Notes: generated by a model not told the origin, from the letters alone. Shown: positions 32,864 to 46,429, numbered from the stretch's first letter. The stretch is DNA of 64,000 bases from Isoetes taiwanensis (GCA_021234155.1 JAJEKV010000072.1:337923-401922); one strand, 5' to 3'. Numbers and translations are program-made.

Positions 32864-33505
32864 CTACTGCTGCTTCACCGTCCATTGCCACTGGACATTA
32901 GTTTTCAACAACATAGTCAAAGCAGCTGCAATCTTGGCAAACTTCCAGACAAATCTGCGATAATAACTGGCCAATCCCAAGAAACTACGCAACTCAGATA
33001 TATTCTTTGGCACATGCCAAGACTGAATTGCCTCCGTCTTCTTGGGATCTACAGCTACACCTTCACCAGATACAATGTGGCCCAAATATTCCACCTGTGC
33101 TTTCAGAAATTCACACTTTGACATTTTTGCATACAACTTATGCTGTCTGAGCAGAGTTAACACAGAGCGCAAATGATTCAAATGCTCCTCTAAGGTTTTG
33201 CTATACACCAGGATATCATCTAAAAATACTTCAACAAAAGTATCAAGACACCCTGCAAAAACCTCATTCATCATTCTGGAAAAAGTAGCAGGAGCATTCG
33301 TTAGTCCAAAAGGCATCACCAAAAATTCAAAATGACCAAAGGTGGTCCTGAAGGCAATCTTATGTACATCTGACTCCTTCACCCTTATTTGGTGGTAACC
33401 ACTGCACAAATCCAACTTAGAAAAGTATTTAGCTCCTGTTAATCTATCCATAATCTCGTCAAATCTAGGCAAAGGGTACCTATTCTTGATCGCGATCTTA
33501 TTCAA
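32864..33505 (-). pseudogene. Ty3-type reverse transcriptase domain
   Basis: A 213-codon open frame carries the RT fingers, palm and thumb: [51 protein letters not shown], then the catalytic FLDDILVYS (the two Asp residues present), [11 protein letters not shown] and [15 protein letters not shown]. This is the best-preserved part of the element. The upstream spacer (33872-33609: HEIDLEHGSNTC, YRLSILEQEEVKKR) joins it after a frameshift. Confidence 0.93.
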
Positions 33506-33608
33506 AGGTAACGATAATCAATGCACATCCGCATTGATCCGGCCCTTTTTCTTGACTAGAATGACAGAGCACCATAAGGGGATTTGCTAGGTCTCACAAA
33601 CCCTTTGG

Positions 33609-34281
33609 CTAACAGCTCATGAACCGCTTCTTTACCTCCTCTTGCTCCAATATGGACAATCTATAAGGGCTATTTAAACATGTGTTTGATCCGTGCTCTA
33701 AATCAATCTCATGTTCAATCTCTACTAGGTGGAAGGCCTTCGTGTAGTTCCTCAAGGAACACATCCTGAAATTCATACAATGATCCTCGCAACTCTCTCG
33801 CTTTTGAATTTCTACGACCTCACTATCAAGACTCATATGACAAAGACTCAAAAGCGGGATAACATTCATCAATAAATAGAAGAAAACATTGATTGGAAGA
33901 TTTACGCATCAGCTTTTGACCTGAAAGCTTTAATTTACACGATCTTAGAAGCTCCGCCAATGGACTCCCTTGCAGATAGATCTCACGCCCATCGCGGTTT
34001 CAGCCACACCGGTGAGTGTTCCAATCTATTGCAAGAGGGGTTAACCCACAGAAACCATGTTATCCCTAGCACCACATCATACCGCCAACATCCAAGAGGT
34101 CAAAATTTTTTTCTTGGTATCCTTGAATACACAAGGACACCCCTAACAGCCTTTTACGATCCTCCCACCGAGAATCATTCACAAAAGGCCCATATACCTT
34201 GTACTTATTAGTCTTTACACAAGGTAGGTGCAGTTCTTCCACCAACTTAGAAGATATAAACATGTCAAGAGCCACAATCAT
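33609..34281 (-). pseudogene. Protease region and PR-RT spacer
   Basis: LDMFISSKLVEELHLPCV (34281-34200) corresponds to the aspartic-protease start, but the Asp-Ser-Gly-Ala box is degenerate. FDLLDVGG (about 34090) matches the later part of the fold. Further along, HEIDLEHGS and the PYRLSILEQEEVKKR segment lead into RT. Stops interrupt it. Confidence 0.7.
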
Positions 34282-34290
34282 GATTCTCGC

Positions 34291-35512
34291 CTAAGAATCT
34301 AATAACCCATCCAAAGAACATATCCATGATGTCCTTGCTTTATGGCTTATCCAAAGGCAGACTTTCCTTCCATGGCAATGGCTGAAACCGCCTTTAGATT
34401 CCAATACTTCTTCAGCCTTTTCAGTCACGCTTTGCTTTTTGTTATCGTTTTCTTGTTCTTCAGGGTGAGAGCATTCACGGCTAATGTGCCCAGTGCTCCC
34501 CACACCTATAGCAGAAAAAAATCCTTCGGGACCACCGGACTTAGAGTCCGCCTTTACGCTTTTTGGACTCTCCACCGCACTTAGGCTTAGGTCGCTCGAG
34601 CATTTTTCTTCTTGAAAACCTTTTCTTCTTTGAGAACTTTCGGACGCCTTCTTAAAAGACTCATCCTCTTCCCAAGCCGACGAGCCAACATCGTAGCCTC
34701 TCAAAATCCTCGGCTTCCAACCCGATTATCCGCTTCTTGAGAGCAACACCTAAGGCCACCTAGGAAGAAATCAACCTGCCGAGCCTCGGACAAGTCTCCA
34801 ACCCTGTGGATATAACCCTGTACCTTATTGATATAAGCACTGAGAGAACCTGTCTGCTTATAGTACCGCAACTTCTCAAGCGCATCACGAGCATCATGCT
34901 GAGGTGTATACTCCCCAATAAAGTACTTCCTGAAATCGGACCAGGTATTCACCTCCTTCTTCATGGTAGGACAATTCCACCAACTATAGGCGTCCGATTT
35001 CAGGTCAAGATAGAAAGAATGAACAGTCAGGCTTTATCACCTTTATTGGTAGCCTCAAAAGGTCTCAAGCTTGTCAATCCAAGCCATCGCCTCCCTCGGG
35101 CCGTGCCTTTCCCATCCCAACCGGGATTTCGCGGCGCTTTGAGGGGCGGAATGTCCTCCTTGCTCAATCCGGAATTCTTCAGTGACTGCTCCACAGCAGC
35201 ACTAGTACCAGGTACATCCGGGTCCACCACCACAACTGCTGGAGACTTTCCCTTCTCCGCAGACTTCCCTAGGCCATCCGTGCCAGCAAGGGTCTCCAAC
35301 ACAGTTCTCATAGCAGTCTGAGTGTCTAATACAGCCTTGAGGCTCTGCTGCACTCCCAGCAAATCCTCGCCCCACTTCGTCTGCATGGTCTCCAGGTTCT
35401 TCTGGGTTTCCTGTACGCGAGCAGCTAGCCCTCGTACATCAGGTTCCTCCTCCATAGGAGTCGCCTGCCCCGCTACAGTATGTGCGCCTGCACTAGTTTC
35501 GCCGTGCTCCAT
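34291..35512 (-). pseudogene. Gag (capsid and zinc knuckle), interrupted
   Basis: The frame opens with MEHGETSAGAHTVAG at 35512, just inside the primer-binding site, with a coiled-coil-like N-terminus (VQETQKNLETMQTKWGEDL). From 34964 it reads WSDFRKYFIGEYTPQHDARD and KLRYYKQTGSLSAYINKVQG, the retrotransposon gag signature. A degenerate CCHC knuckle follows (GHISRECSHPEEQE, first Cys residues lost or out of frame). Frames change at about 35030, 34700 and 34500. Confidence 0.88.
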
Positions 35513-35544
35513 CGCGGCTACTCAAGGTCCAAGCCGCAACTTAG

Positions 35545-35556
35545 GTTCTGATACCA
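35545..35556 (-). other. Primer-binding site (initiator Met tRNA)
   Basis: On the minus strand TGGTATCAGAAC begins one base after the 5' LTR end (…TAACA, G). It matches the 3' end of plant initiator methionine tRNA, the usual primer of Ty3 elements. Confidence 0.9.
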
Positions 35557-35557
35557 C

Positions 35558-37376
35558 TGTTACGAACCAAAATTTTAATACCAAAAATTTCGATTTGTAT
35601 TCACATCAAACCATGAGAGTACACAGAACAAGTACTCCACGAGGCTATATACATGAAAACCACGTATACAGATAACAAGACGACAACACAAGATAACTAA
35701 ATGCACACGTACGCTCCGCCAGCTATCAAACAGCATGCACAAGCTTCCACGTATTAGTAACATGCATAAGAGTTATCCGGTAGTGTCAACACGAAGCAAT
35801 GACTGATGGACTGCAAGAATACACATATAGAATCCACCACACGCACCATAGCATCTGCCAAGCAGACACACCCCGCCATATCTAGACAGTACGTCGTCTA
35901 GAACCCCCGCGATGGTGGACCCAATGTCAGGGAGAAACTGCAGGCATTATAAGGACCCAGGCTACTCGATTGTTGGTTCTGCATGCCCCTGTCCCATACC
36001 AGCGACAAGCTTTACCTCACAAGTACCTCCCGTTCTTATTTAGACAAGGCACGCTCATCTAATATCATGCCCTGCATAAAACTCCCTTGGGGTAGCAATT
36101 ACTGTGCTCACCCCAGTATCATTAAGATACTGCAACAGTGGAGCACCGGTGTACAATGGATACTCTGCTTTCACTGGGCTGTCGGTAGGCATATGATATT
36201 GTCCCATACCAATACCATTAGCCTACCTCACCAGCACTCACGAGGCATCCGAGAGAACAAGCATAAGCTCATCCCCGTAAGAGAGTAAGTAGAGGCTACA
36301 ACTCCATATTAGATACGGACTGCTGACGTTTAAGACTCCTCTTAAACTAGTATTATAAGGCTTCAAGAAGGAGGGGCATAATTCACAGAATCATATGGGT
36401 TCAAGGCAACATAATCTGTCCAGCAATGTCCATCACAAAGCTGGCTTTATTTAAGGAGGCCTCAATTCTTTAAGGTAAACCATCAAGATCTGCACCAAGC
36501 GCAGATCATCCACATGAAGCTGATAATCTACCAGCCCATGAATGTAAGGCTTACCGGAATTAAGTCCAATCGTGCTGCAACTCCGTGCACACAAATATTC
36601 GTGCCTTGAATCCTTCAATCCGATTCCTTATGTCAGATCTCCTTACTTCTGCCTCAAGCGCCTCTTATTTCTCTTTTTCTTTCTCCTGGCTTCCCGGCCT
36701 GCTCTCCTTTCCTGTAACCCGGCTGCTCAGAACCCAGGCCCTCCAATCATGGCTAAGCCATGTGGCACTGCCCCCGAAGGGCAGGTGATTCTGCCAGACT
36801 CCAATTCCGGCCTCATCTGAACTGGATTCTCTTATCTATAATCCGGCCTGCTGTGCCAATTCCGGCCTGCCTGGTTCTGTCGCCTGATCCTTGATGGGAA
36901 CCCTTGCCAACGTGGCAGAGCCACGTGGCAGTATACTGGCTGCAACACGGCCTGGTCGGAAGCAGATCCGGTGGCCCAGGTTTTCCCCAGGCCAACCCAT
37001 CAATGCTGCAGGAGGAGTCGCAGGTGGCATCCCCCGATTAAAGGGGTGCTCACCTTTTTAACATACAATGGTTTTTAAACCATTAAGGTATTCATAACCT
37101 TAGATAAATATAACCCAACATATATTGCCTTGTTGTTATTTATTCCCCAGAGACAAACTCTTAACGGCCAAAGCTATTCACTATAGCCATGCAACAAGGC
37201 AACCCAGCCCCCTAGTCTGTCCGGCCATGGTGCACCACTCCGCCTTAAGTTAGACTAGGGCCATGCGACCATTACACATCTATGGCCCAAATACCATAGA
37301 ACATTCCATTATGCCAAACATTAATATGCATGCACAATATCAAACAATGGTCTGCCAATATATTTTAGGCATAACA
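35558..37376 (-). repeat. 5' LTR of the Ty3 element (1819 bp)
   Basis: Plus-strand view TGTTACGAACC ... TTTTAGGCATAACA, with intact TG...CA ends. It lacks the MITE. Compared with the left LTR it keeps CTG and CAG words at many sites where the other copy has CG or CAAG. Confidence 0.93.
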
Positions 37377-37398
37377 CATTCCATTCCATTCCATTCCA
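37377..37398. repeat. (CATTC)n microsatellite containing the right target duplication
   Basis: Four to five CATTC units directly follow the right LTR; the first is the TSD. Confidence 0.8.
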
Positions 37399-40300
37399 GT
37401 GTTAACACTAGATCTGTTTCTGGGACCATTCCTGATCCATGGACCAGAACTGGCCCACATGAGCTCTGCCACTTAAACCTAGGTAACTCACGAAAGAAAT
37501 TTCAATTTTATAATATACCACCATCATTTGAGTCCACTTATTTCTTAATGATCTCTGAGAATTTCAAGACCAATGGGGTCACCTATACCTTGTGGTGATT
37601 GCTCAAACATTGGAGAATTTGGCGCTTCGCACCACCCGTAATCGCCTTCTTCGATATTTCTAGCATAAAGTGACCTAAAACCTTTAAAGTTGGAGGTATT
37701 TGCCTGTTTATCATAGAGTACATTGAGTTTTATGTTCCCATATTTTCTTGCTATCTTTTGAAATCGTGGAAGCCGCCAAAACCCTATTTTGGCCAAAACG
37801 TTTAATAATTGTTACCTCTCATTATAACAAGTTTTGATTTAATTTTATGGCCATGGGTTGCTAACTATAATGAGCTATAGTTTCATGATTTTTGAGTTTA
37901 AATAAGTCATGTTAACCTTTAATATTTACTAAAAGAATCTACTATATTAGTAATTCTGGATAAAAGTATATGTTAAAATGCTCCAATAACAACCATCCAT
38001 AATGCCATGTGGGCAATAAATGATGCGCCTATTTATATCTACATAGAACATAACTTTTATCAACTTACATATAGTGTAACTAGGGTGTAACCATGCAATT
38101 TTCTAATTCAAACATGATGTACAAAAACCGGATTAACACATGAGAGCATAAAAAGTTGGGTCAACTCCATAATTATATCGCCCAAAACTCCACAATGATT
38201 AAGAAAAATGATGTTTATTGATGAATTCAAGTGGATGTTGTGAAGTTTAGCCATGACAATATATAAATAGACCACATAACATTTCATATATGCTTCTTTG
38301 GTTCATAGAAAGAGACACTACTTTTCCCCAAATATGCCTTTTAAAATGGTTCAAAATGTGAGAAATGACATATATAGAGATCTCTTATATAGGTTGTATG
38401 GCCTTATTGAAAAAAAATACCATGAAATGCCTTTATTTTTACTAGCACAAACTTCATATCCGTGTTATCGCTTATAAAGCATTGTCCTCCAAGTAGAATA
38501 ACATTACATGTAAGTTATCTTTCATGTATATTATATTTTTATGGATGCAAACCTTTCTTGGCAATAGAAATCTTAGTTGCATATTAAGTAACATGTTATT
38601 TCTAAGATTTTAATTTATATAAGCACCCATCACCATTTATGGTCCATTTAGACTAATTGTATAGAGCATATATCTCAATAGCCTTATCCATTTTTCTCCA
38701 CAGAATGATACTATGGCTTTTTAGCTTTCGATCACATGATTTTTTAAAGGTGTAAGTGAAAGTCCATGTAAGTTCAATTGGTCATAAATACCCTATAAAT
38801 TCTCAATTGTTTGTGCTTCAACCTTACCCTTAAATTATACAAGCTAACCTAATCAATTAATTTTGTCCTACAGAGAATCATACAAGTAAACTATATGTGA
38901 AAGTTGAGATCAAAATTGAATAAGGTGGTACCATTAATAATTTTTAAACTTTCAGTCATCCGGACCAATGATGGTCTGCAACTTGACTGCAGATAGCAAT
39001 CTATCTTGATTTTTTATAATAAAAAATTTTCATATTTTTCCTTGGTTCTTTTGCATTGGTTTCTTTGACATGAGATATTTTGAGGATGTGATTTTGTAAA
39101 GTCACACACCTTAGGGCACAAATCTAGAACAAACATGGAAGATATAATATAATTGATGCTATCTATTCTAGTACAATCCTTAAGATAATGAACAACAAAT
39201 ATTTTTGTGAACAAAGTGGTCCAAGAGCTACCGTGTCCTAACTCAACTTGAAATGGACTAACATAAGGATATTATCAATTTTTGAATGAACTATGGGACT
39301 GTGGTTGCCCTTAAGGCCACCCAATATTATTTTGCCAAGATTTAAGTGTTTTATTTTCCCAAGTGCAATTTCGTGGTGAAATTTTATTCACCCAAGATCC
39401 ATATTTAATCAAGGACACAAATACATTATAACTATAGTTGCATGATGCAATACCACAACTTAACCTTTGCAAGTGAGAATGCTTATACTTGTAGATAAAA
39501 ACAAATCTATTAAAAGGAGGTTTGTAAAAAAAATGCTCTCCAAAGGCATCCTTAGAAGTATTTGAAACACAATAGCTACAAAAATAACTCTTAAAAATTA
39601 TCATATGTACATGGGGGTGGATATGGAGAATAGATTGAATTATGAAGAAAGCCTCGAATATTATGTGATTCCTTAAGAAATCTTCGAGAAGGAGGGTAGA
39701 GGATAAGGCTAATCCATAGTTATGATGCTTAGTGGATGTGGGCTGAATTTTCAAGTGGGAGGAGATTTGTTTGTAGAAAAGTTGGCTAATTTTATTTTTT
39801 CATCTATATAACGAGCCCTACTAAAACCATAGCATCAAAATTTCGATACCTTAAAAAATAGCCTTTTGGCTTAACTGCCCTAAGGGCTACCCTGCTATGG
39901 ACCAGTAATGGGCAGGTACAGATATTGTTTTTGATTTTTTTTAACCATGTCTTTTGCTCTTTCCACGAGCTTGTTTTTGCATTGGTTTCATATCCTTATA
40001 AATTTTCATAATGTGATTTTTTGGAGGACAACCTAGAATCATATGTAGCAATACTATCTATTTGTATAAATTCCCTAAAATTGAAAATAGAAGTAAAAGT
40101 CAAAACATCAAATTCAAAGTCAACAAATATTTTTATAGGATGGAGGACATCGTGAATTACTTATATGCCAAATTTGGACTCAAAATTGATCTCCTTCTGA
40201 AAGTTGTTGTTTTTATATCACAACTGCTTTCTGGAACCAAAGATTGGTTCCTCGTGGAAGGCAGAGGACAGCTTTTGACCTCCACATGTTTGAATTGCTC

Positions 40301-42670
40301 TATCTTCCTTCACAGAGTTCGGAATTGAGATGTGGTTTTTGTGCCTTGCTCTATATCTCGTAGAAAAATAACATTATAAAAAAAAAATCAAGAAAATGTT
40401 TTACTTTGTGTGACAGCTTTTGGTACTTGACCCCCTTTGGGTTTGCTAGAGCATAACTCACAAGAATGGGGCTGATACATTTTTGTGTATTTTTTATGTG
40501 AAGCATGATTGCCACATATGATCTCCTAGAAAGGGCTTGGTTAGTTTTTGTGTTCTTGATTTTATATGATTTTTTTTGTGAACCTTCAAAATGCCCTTTA
40601 ATGGTCCATCATGGGACAGGTCTAGTGTTAATGATTCCAAGACTCCGGCCTTTTTTTGATACCCTAAATTTTAGGTAAAGAAACCCTCCCGATTGGATAG
40701 AATTAGAATTTCTATTTTGGGGTGGGTTCTCCCAAGAAACTAAGTCTCTATAGTTGTACAAAATGCTTAAAAGAGATGTCTTATAAGTCGTGACGTAAAA
40801 CCAACGCGTCTATATGCTTATATGGCCCAATGATATCTTCATAAATATAAGACATTAGTGTTGTGGAAAAAGGCCTTCAGTGATGGATAAGTTACACATC
40901 CAATATGACCTAAAAGTTGTAGCACGATATGGCATCTCTATGAACAAGATCTGAAAGAATTCATTGCATGTGGAGAAGACCAAACCAACTGGATGCATTG
41001 TGATTTGCAAAGCCTTGAAGAATTCCAAGTTGTGTTGCTTCCAAGGGATGATAGGTTAGTGTTTGAAAGATGTGGGTAAGCCACAATATAACCATTTGTT
41101 GCATAATGCTATAGATAAGAATGTGCTACAGGTCAAACATATACAACATCCTAAATTATATGGACCTAGGCATCTATTTCGGGCATAGTTGCCAGGAACC
41201 AAATTCTCTGCACCATCAAAATTCTCTCTACTACATTTCTTTTGGCTGCCAATTGTAGCCATGACTACGGAGCCTCGAATGTTTCAGAACTGCAGCCTGT
41301 TGGAGCATTGCAAGCATTTTTATTTTATTAGCTCATAACATCTGTTAGGGCTTCACATGTATTTTTATCTAACTCATAGCATCTATTGCAGTGCGAGTTA
41401 GAGCATCTGTTTTAGCTGAAAAGGCATGTAGACAACTTGCCTTGAATTCGACACTATATAGTAAGCTCGAGACTATACAGAAATATGAAAAATTCCAAAA
41501 ACATTTTTATCCAAACCGGAAACTTTCAAATTGACAAGACTGATTAGTTACTGAGGCATCATATAAGTACTCAGTACCTAGTGTTATGTACTTTAGATAA
41601 CTTTATGGTCCCTAAATAATGCTTTTTAAGGTATACAGTAGCATGCTTATGCCCAACAGGTATTTGTGCAAATTGCCATACCCCACAGACTGCTAAGCAA
41701 GCTGGGATATGCTCTATTTGTTTTCCATTGAAAACCATGCAAGACAAAGACGCAAGAATCGACATTGTTTCAAAAAAAGACAATAGAAGAAGAAAGAAAC
41801 CCTTTTATGTTCTTTATGCTATAGCTATTTCATTTTGTGTTTTTGGTGAATGACAATGTATTAGAACTTAAGAAATATGCTATAAACTAAAAAATATTCA
41901 AAGTTCTTCAAAATATTCAAACTATGTTTATGAGAAGCTATACATGTTTTTGCTTACAACTCGGTCTCCATAAAATATTTTTTATTTTAAGTGTTCTAAG
42001 ATATTCTTTAAGCAAAGGAATGTCCAACTCCATATTCAAAATTTAAAAATTCGAATGTTGGTCATTTCCATTTCCATCCTTTCTCATTCATGTTCCCGTT
42101 TTCGTTACAAATTTTTGGTCAAAAAGTTTATGTTTTGGGTAACTATATTTCAAGAACTCATCAAGAAAACTCGCCTTGTTTATGTTGTTGCCAAATTGGT
42201 CCCTGATGAGATGGAGATTGGCCTTAAACCTGGATGGATATATATGGCATAGGCAAGGGTGTAAAACTAGTGGGGAAGCCAAACTAGTGGGGAAGGCAGG
42301 CCTCAATTCTTTTATTTTCTATTTTTGGTCCAGTGAGTTTAACCCGGGTCCAATTCTTGAAGGACCTTCGACCTTTATATATTTGGCATTCAATATTTAG
42401 GTCTTGTTATTTTAGGTTTTCAATCATTTTTGTTGCAAATCAATGGTACTAGAAATATGTTGAGTACCAATGACCCAGTTTTGCCCAAAGACCGATTCGC
42501 CGATAGAGGTAAAAACACTGTTTTCCATGTGAGTCAATGATGAGTACTATCTATGCATCCGTTGCATGCTACTCTAGGGCATGTTAGATATGAATATGTC
42601 TCGAGCCTATTCATAGAATGACGTATAATGTAGAGTGATTACGGGTAGGGCCTGATGACATTCATCTCAT
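37399..42670. other. Long AT-rich spacer
   Basis: About 5 kb of AT-rich DNA. Short frames such as 39754-39311 (minus, 147 codons) are isoleucine/histidine/tyrosine-rich, without a domain. Short words CCTTAAGGGC recur near 39308 and 39884. I see no RNA gene or named element. Confidence 0.5.
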
Positions 42671-42680
42671 TAAGCTAAGA

Positions 42681-42860
42681 TGCCAATCCAACCACTATAA
42701 GGGAGTAGACACCCTCTCTTACAAAATATAAAATGCCAATGCAACCACTATAAGGGAATATGCACCTTATTCTTCCAATATAAGATGCCAATACGGCCAC
42801 TCCAGGTGTATATAAGGAAATACGTAACGGTGACCACTCCAGCTGTATATAAGAGAACAT
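42681..42860. repeat. Diverged tandem repeat, about 52-bp units
   Basis: ATGCCAATCCAACCACTATA followed by AGGGA recurs at about 42681, 42733 and 42785 (third copy diverged to ATACGGCCACT). The last part repeats CCACTCCAG-TGTATATAAG twice. Confidence 0.75.
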
Positions 42861-43249
42861 TTAATAGTTGATTTGGAGGAAAGAAGACACTTATGTACTC
42901 AAGGTAGAAACAACCATGTCCATGCAAAGCTTGATCTATGCATAACCTACATTTTCATAGATATATGAGCCACCCACCAAGCGAATCAGATTCCAATTCA
43001 AACGTATGCAATTGCTCTCTGCTTTATCATAAGTGTATGAATAGCTACTTCTATGTTCTATGAGTCAAATTTGTTCGCTTAATGAAATATCATAGCACTT
43101 TTCAAACTCCTAACATTCCAAAGTCTATTGGTTGATGTAAACCAATTTTAGACACTAAGGTCATCATAAACTATTAATAAAATTGCATATCTCCAGTCTC
43201 CCATAATTTTGCAATGGTCATCACATAGGCCCGCCGCCGCAAGTGCACA

Positions 43250-45810
43250 TGCATGTGACAATCGTGGGGAGGGTCTAGTGTGGTGGACTATGTGCTCAGT
43301 GGTTGGCGAAGATATGCATCTCATCGGGCCGATTTCCCGTGGCACCGATTCGGGATGAGGGAGGTCGACTCGGATAACCTCCCACTTTATTTGGACATGG
43401 TTTGGCAAGCCGCCCAATCCCCACTATGCGACCCCTCGCCATCCTCGGGCCATACTAGATTATGAGTGTGCGAGGACACGCCGAGATGCTCATGGGCCTC
43501 TACTAGCAATTCCGGGACCCTACACTAGAGCAACAGACGCACCAGTTGACTTCGCTATTACGGGATGTGGACGGTGCCTGGCGAACCCTCCCCTTCTCGT
43601 ACTTTCGGGTCAAGAACATTTCACAGAATCGATGGTTTGATGTGGAGTGTAAAGAACGCCAGCGCCCGGCCCGGAGTCACATTCTAGATCCGTGCAGCCT
43701 TGCGCCACACCACCGAATCTGGCCCATCCGAAAGGGAGACAAAGGCGCGGTACCTTCTTGCCGCATCGGGGAGATGTTCTACCGCCGGACACTCATCATC
43801 CTCTAACCTTTGGCACGAGTGCTGGGACGGCCACGACCTCACGGGGGACATCACACCGCAAAGGAGAACGATTTTGCGCCTGACTTTATGCGACCCACCG
43901 TGTGGACGCGTCACGCCCCCCCACGGGATAGCCCCATTGGTTCTCGCGGGAGGAGGATGTTGTAGGCGGCACGCAGCGGGCCGGGTTAATGGGAAGGCAG
44001 CTGACCTCGATGGTATGCAGGCCGAGTTACTCAAATGGGCAGGGCAGCCGCTGGTGCCGATCCTCACTACCCTGTTCAACAGAGCATTGCAGGAAGGTTT
44101 CCCCCGACAATGGACCACAAGCGTGGTTGTCCCCATTCCTGGTGAGGCGATCCAATCAGGTTCAATTATTTGCCAAACTATTGGGCCGGCATTCTCGAAA
44201 GCGGCTGGATTGACCGGGCGAGGCAACGATGTAAAGAGCCCCCATTAAAGCGAGCTTTAGACCAGCCACTCAACGATTGACCATATCTTTACAATCCGCT
44301 GAGTAACCGATTGAAGACAAATGAACGGGAACCTAAGCAGACTTGTATTACGCTTGTGGACTTCGAAGGCTTTTGATACGGCCCCCTGAAAAGCTATAGG
44401 CTAGATCAAGGCCAAATCATTGCCGCCGCGGGTAGAATGCCATATACAGGCTGTATGAGAGTTGTTTTGGCAGGATGCGTACCGACGCCAAGCATTCACC
44501 AAGAGTATCGGTCCGGCAGAACTGCCCCTCTCACCAACACTTTTGGCCTCTACATTGATCAATTAGAGCCTTGGCTTCATCGAGCATGGGGGGATGGCAT
44601 ACAGACTTTTGCACTGTGTCATCCGCCACCATCTATGACGATGTTGACCTCTCGCCCACACCCTTAAGCTATGCGTACCATCCGATGCCCTAAGCACATT
44701 CTCGTGCCTCGCATATGCGCCGTGAATCCGCCAAGACGTGGTGGTCCTCATATCCTCTTCATGCCACCCATGCCTCATGCACTCACATATTGGGGATGCC
44801 TTATAGAGGTCACTTCCACCTACAAGTACCTGGGGTGGAGTTCCCTCCTCGCTTCTGTTGGGGAGGCGCCCATCCGCTTGCGGGTGACAGCAGGCCGAAA
44901 GCGCTTTTATGCCATGCAGAACAACGGGCCACAGTGCAGAGCTCTATGATTGGGGCCACGGGCCGATCTGCTTTAACCGGGGTTGAGCCTCGTTCTTCAG
45001 ACGGGTCGAGGTTTGGGGCCCGGGGTTGGTCTCTTTGGCTTACATGGAATGACTTGGAGCAGTGCGTAAGGCATTTTTGGCACCCGCACTTGGGTGAAAC
45101 CTTCACCCCCTATCGATTCTCGCAGCAGAAACCGATGCTTGCCACTTGCTGGCAGCCCTTGATAGACACATCGCCTATTTTCGTAAAGTGGTTAATATGG
45201 ATGATGTTCGGCTCGATCCGGGCTTACGCCTGGGCAATGGGCCCGCAAAATGCCAGGGCCCGTTGGAGGGGTAAGAGAGATCGCTGATTCGCCAGATGGA
45301 ACGTGCAGAGCACAAGGTGCGTGCAGGTAGACGCAGAGGCCATCGTGACGGCCTGGCGGGGCACCCCGGGCGCTTGCTTCCTTGGCAAGCCGGGACCTCT
45401 GGGCCTAGAGCAGGTCCCCATTACAAGGAGCACATCAACCTCGTGTTAGCCCGGAACCCGCGGCTCTACTGCGTTCTCCTACCGAAAAAGCCTTGAACTC
45501 ATTGCCTCCATTCGCACATGTGCCCACCATCTTCGTGATCGGAGACAGGCGGAGTGGATTGGGAGCCCCGCCAGACAAAATGGCGGTCTACGTCAAACGG
45601 GTGCCATTGAGGATGAGTCTCACACTTTCCGTGAGTTGCCCAAGATTGGTGATCCGGGGCCATCACGCCCCTTTAGTACGGCCGGATTCTGCCCCTACAT
45701 TTGTTGATGAACACACCGGGCTTTCAGACGCGGCTCGGGGTCGTACATTTGGAGGTACTAGATCTGCCCGAGCTCACCTTTGCCCCCTCCCCTGCTGCCC
45801 GCTAATCGAG
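43250..45810 (+). pseudogene. Degenerate LINE (endonuclease end and reverse transcriptase)
   Basis: Plus-strand fragments in LINE order. 43280-43400: VDYVLSGWRRYASHRADF and REVDSDNLPLYLDMVW, the endonuclease end with an SD-PL box. 43630-43690: RWFDVECKERQRPARS, the linker WFD-EC motif common in LINEs. 43985-44240: ADLDGMQAELLKWAGQP, LTTLFNRALQEGFPRQWTTS and VVVPIP, the RT entry. About 44350: TLVDFEKAFDT-like sequence with stops. 44545-44660: FGLYIDQLEPWLHRAWGD, then DDVDLLAHT (RT active-site region, preceding residues out of frame). 44820: TYKYLGW. The GC content is higher than its surroundings. The frame breaks many times. This is a different family from the minus-strand LINE at 5-7 kb. Confidence 0.75.
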
Positions 45811-46010
45811 CACTACTAAAAAGTGCATGAGTGTATATATTTGTGTGTTTTTCTATTCTCAGATATTTGAAGAGTTTGTCACAGTGATTGTCGCCACGGT
45901 TTTTCCTCAAAATCCTTCTGGCGGGGGTTTTTAATCCGTAGTAATCCGCTTACGCGCTTTTGTATTGGGTCCCATAGATTGATTCTCTCGTGGATCTATA
46001 AAAAAATATC

Positions 46011-46034
46011 TTCCTTCCTTCCTTCCTTCCTTCC
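46011..46034. repeat. (TTCC)n microsatellite
   Basis: Six perfect TTCC units. Confidence 0.9.
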
Positions 46035-46297
46035 ATCACGATAGTTCCACAATGCTCTAATCGTAAAGTCGGGTCAATAATAGTTCAAGGCACCAATATT
46101 AGACTCCTACCGATGTGAAATGAGGGTATTTTAAGAAAGCATGTTTTATTGTCTATCCTGCTTTTTATTTTGTGATGGGATTTATTTTCTGTTCGATAAA
46201 GGGGTTTGTCCCCAGTTTTGGTTTGGGCTTATGCCCCTTTTTGTTTGGGTCCCATAACCCGACCGGGTTCTCGGGGCTAAAACATCTTTATTTTTTA

Positions 46298-46424
46298 TCT
46301 TTATCTTTGTCTTTGTCTTTGTCTTTGTGTTTTGTCTTTGTCTTTGTCTTTGTCTTTTTTGTCTTTGTCTTTGTCTTTGTCTTTGTCTTTGTCTTTGTCT
46401 TTGTCTTTGTCTTTGTCTTTGTCT
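46298..46424. repeat. (TTTGTC)n hexanucleotide satellite
   Basis: About twenty TTTGTC units with two interruptions (GTGTTTTG and TTTTTTG). Because the unit is six bases, one frame stays open as Val-Phe repeats; that is a by-product, not a gene. Confidence 0.95.
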
Positions 46425-46429
46425 ATAAC

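Larger units (their letters stand above)
28960..37376 (-). mobile_element. Ty3/gypsy LTR retrotransposon, full-length but decayed
   Basis: An 8.4-kb element in minus orientation. The 5' LTR is 35558-37376, the primer-binding site 35545-35556, then gag (35512 to about 34290), protease, reverse transcriptase, RNase H, integrase and a chromodomain-like tail (to about 30987), the polypurine tract, and the 3' LTR 28960-30960. LTR ends are TGTTA...TAACA on the right; the left copy has TA for the outer TG at its inner edge. Domain order PR-RT-RH-INT and the C-terminal chromodomain-like sequence point to the chromovirus branch. Multiple stops and frame changes in PR, INT and gag show it is not autonomous now. 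A MITE has inserted in the 3' LTR. Confidence 0.95.

Noticed and set aside
37377-37398. Second nested element suggested by the CATTCC run
   Set aside because: It is a simple repeat next to the target duplication, with no terminal structures.
39311-39754. 147-codon minus frame
   Set aside because: AT-rich, with a composition biased to Ile, His, Tyr and Ser; no motif, splice signal or homologue recognised.
43684-44226. 180-codon minus frame over the LINE at 43-45 kb
   Set aside because: The plus strand carries the recognisable RT and endonuclease motifs; the minus frame is a shadow.
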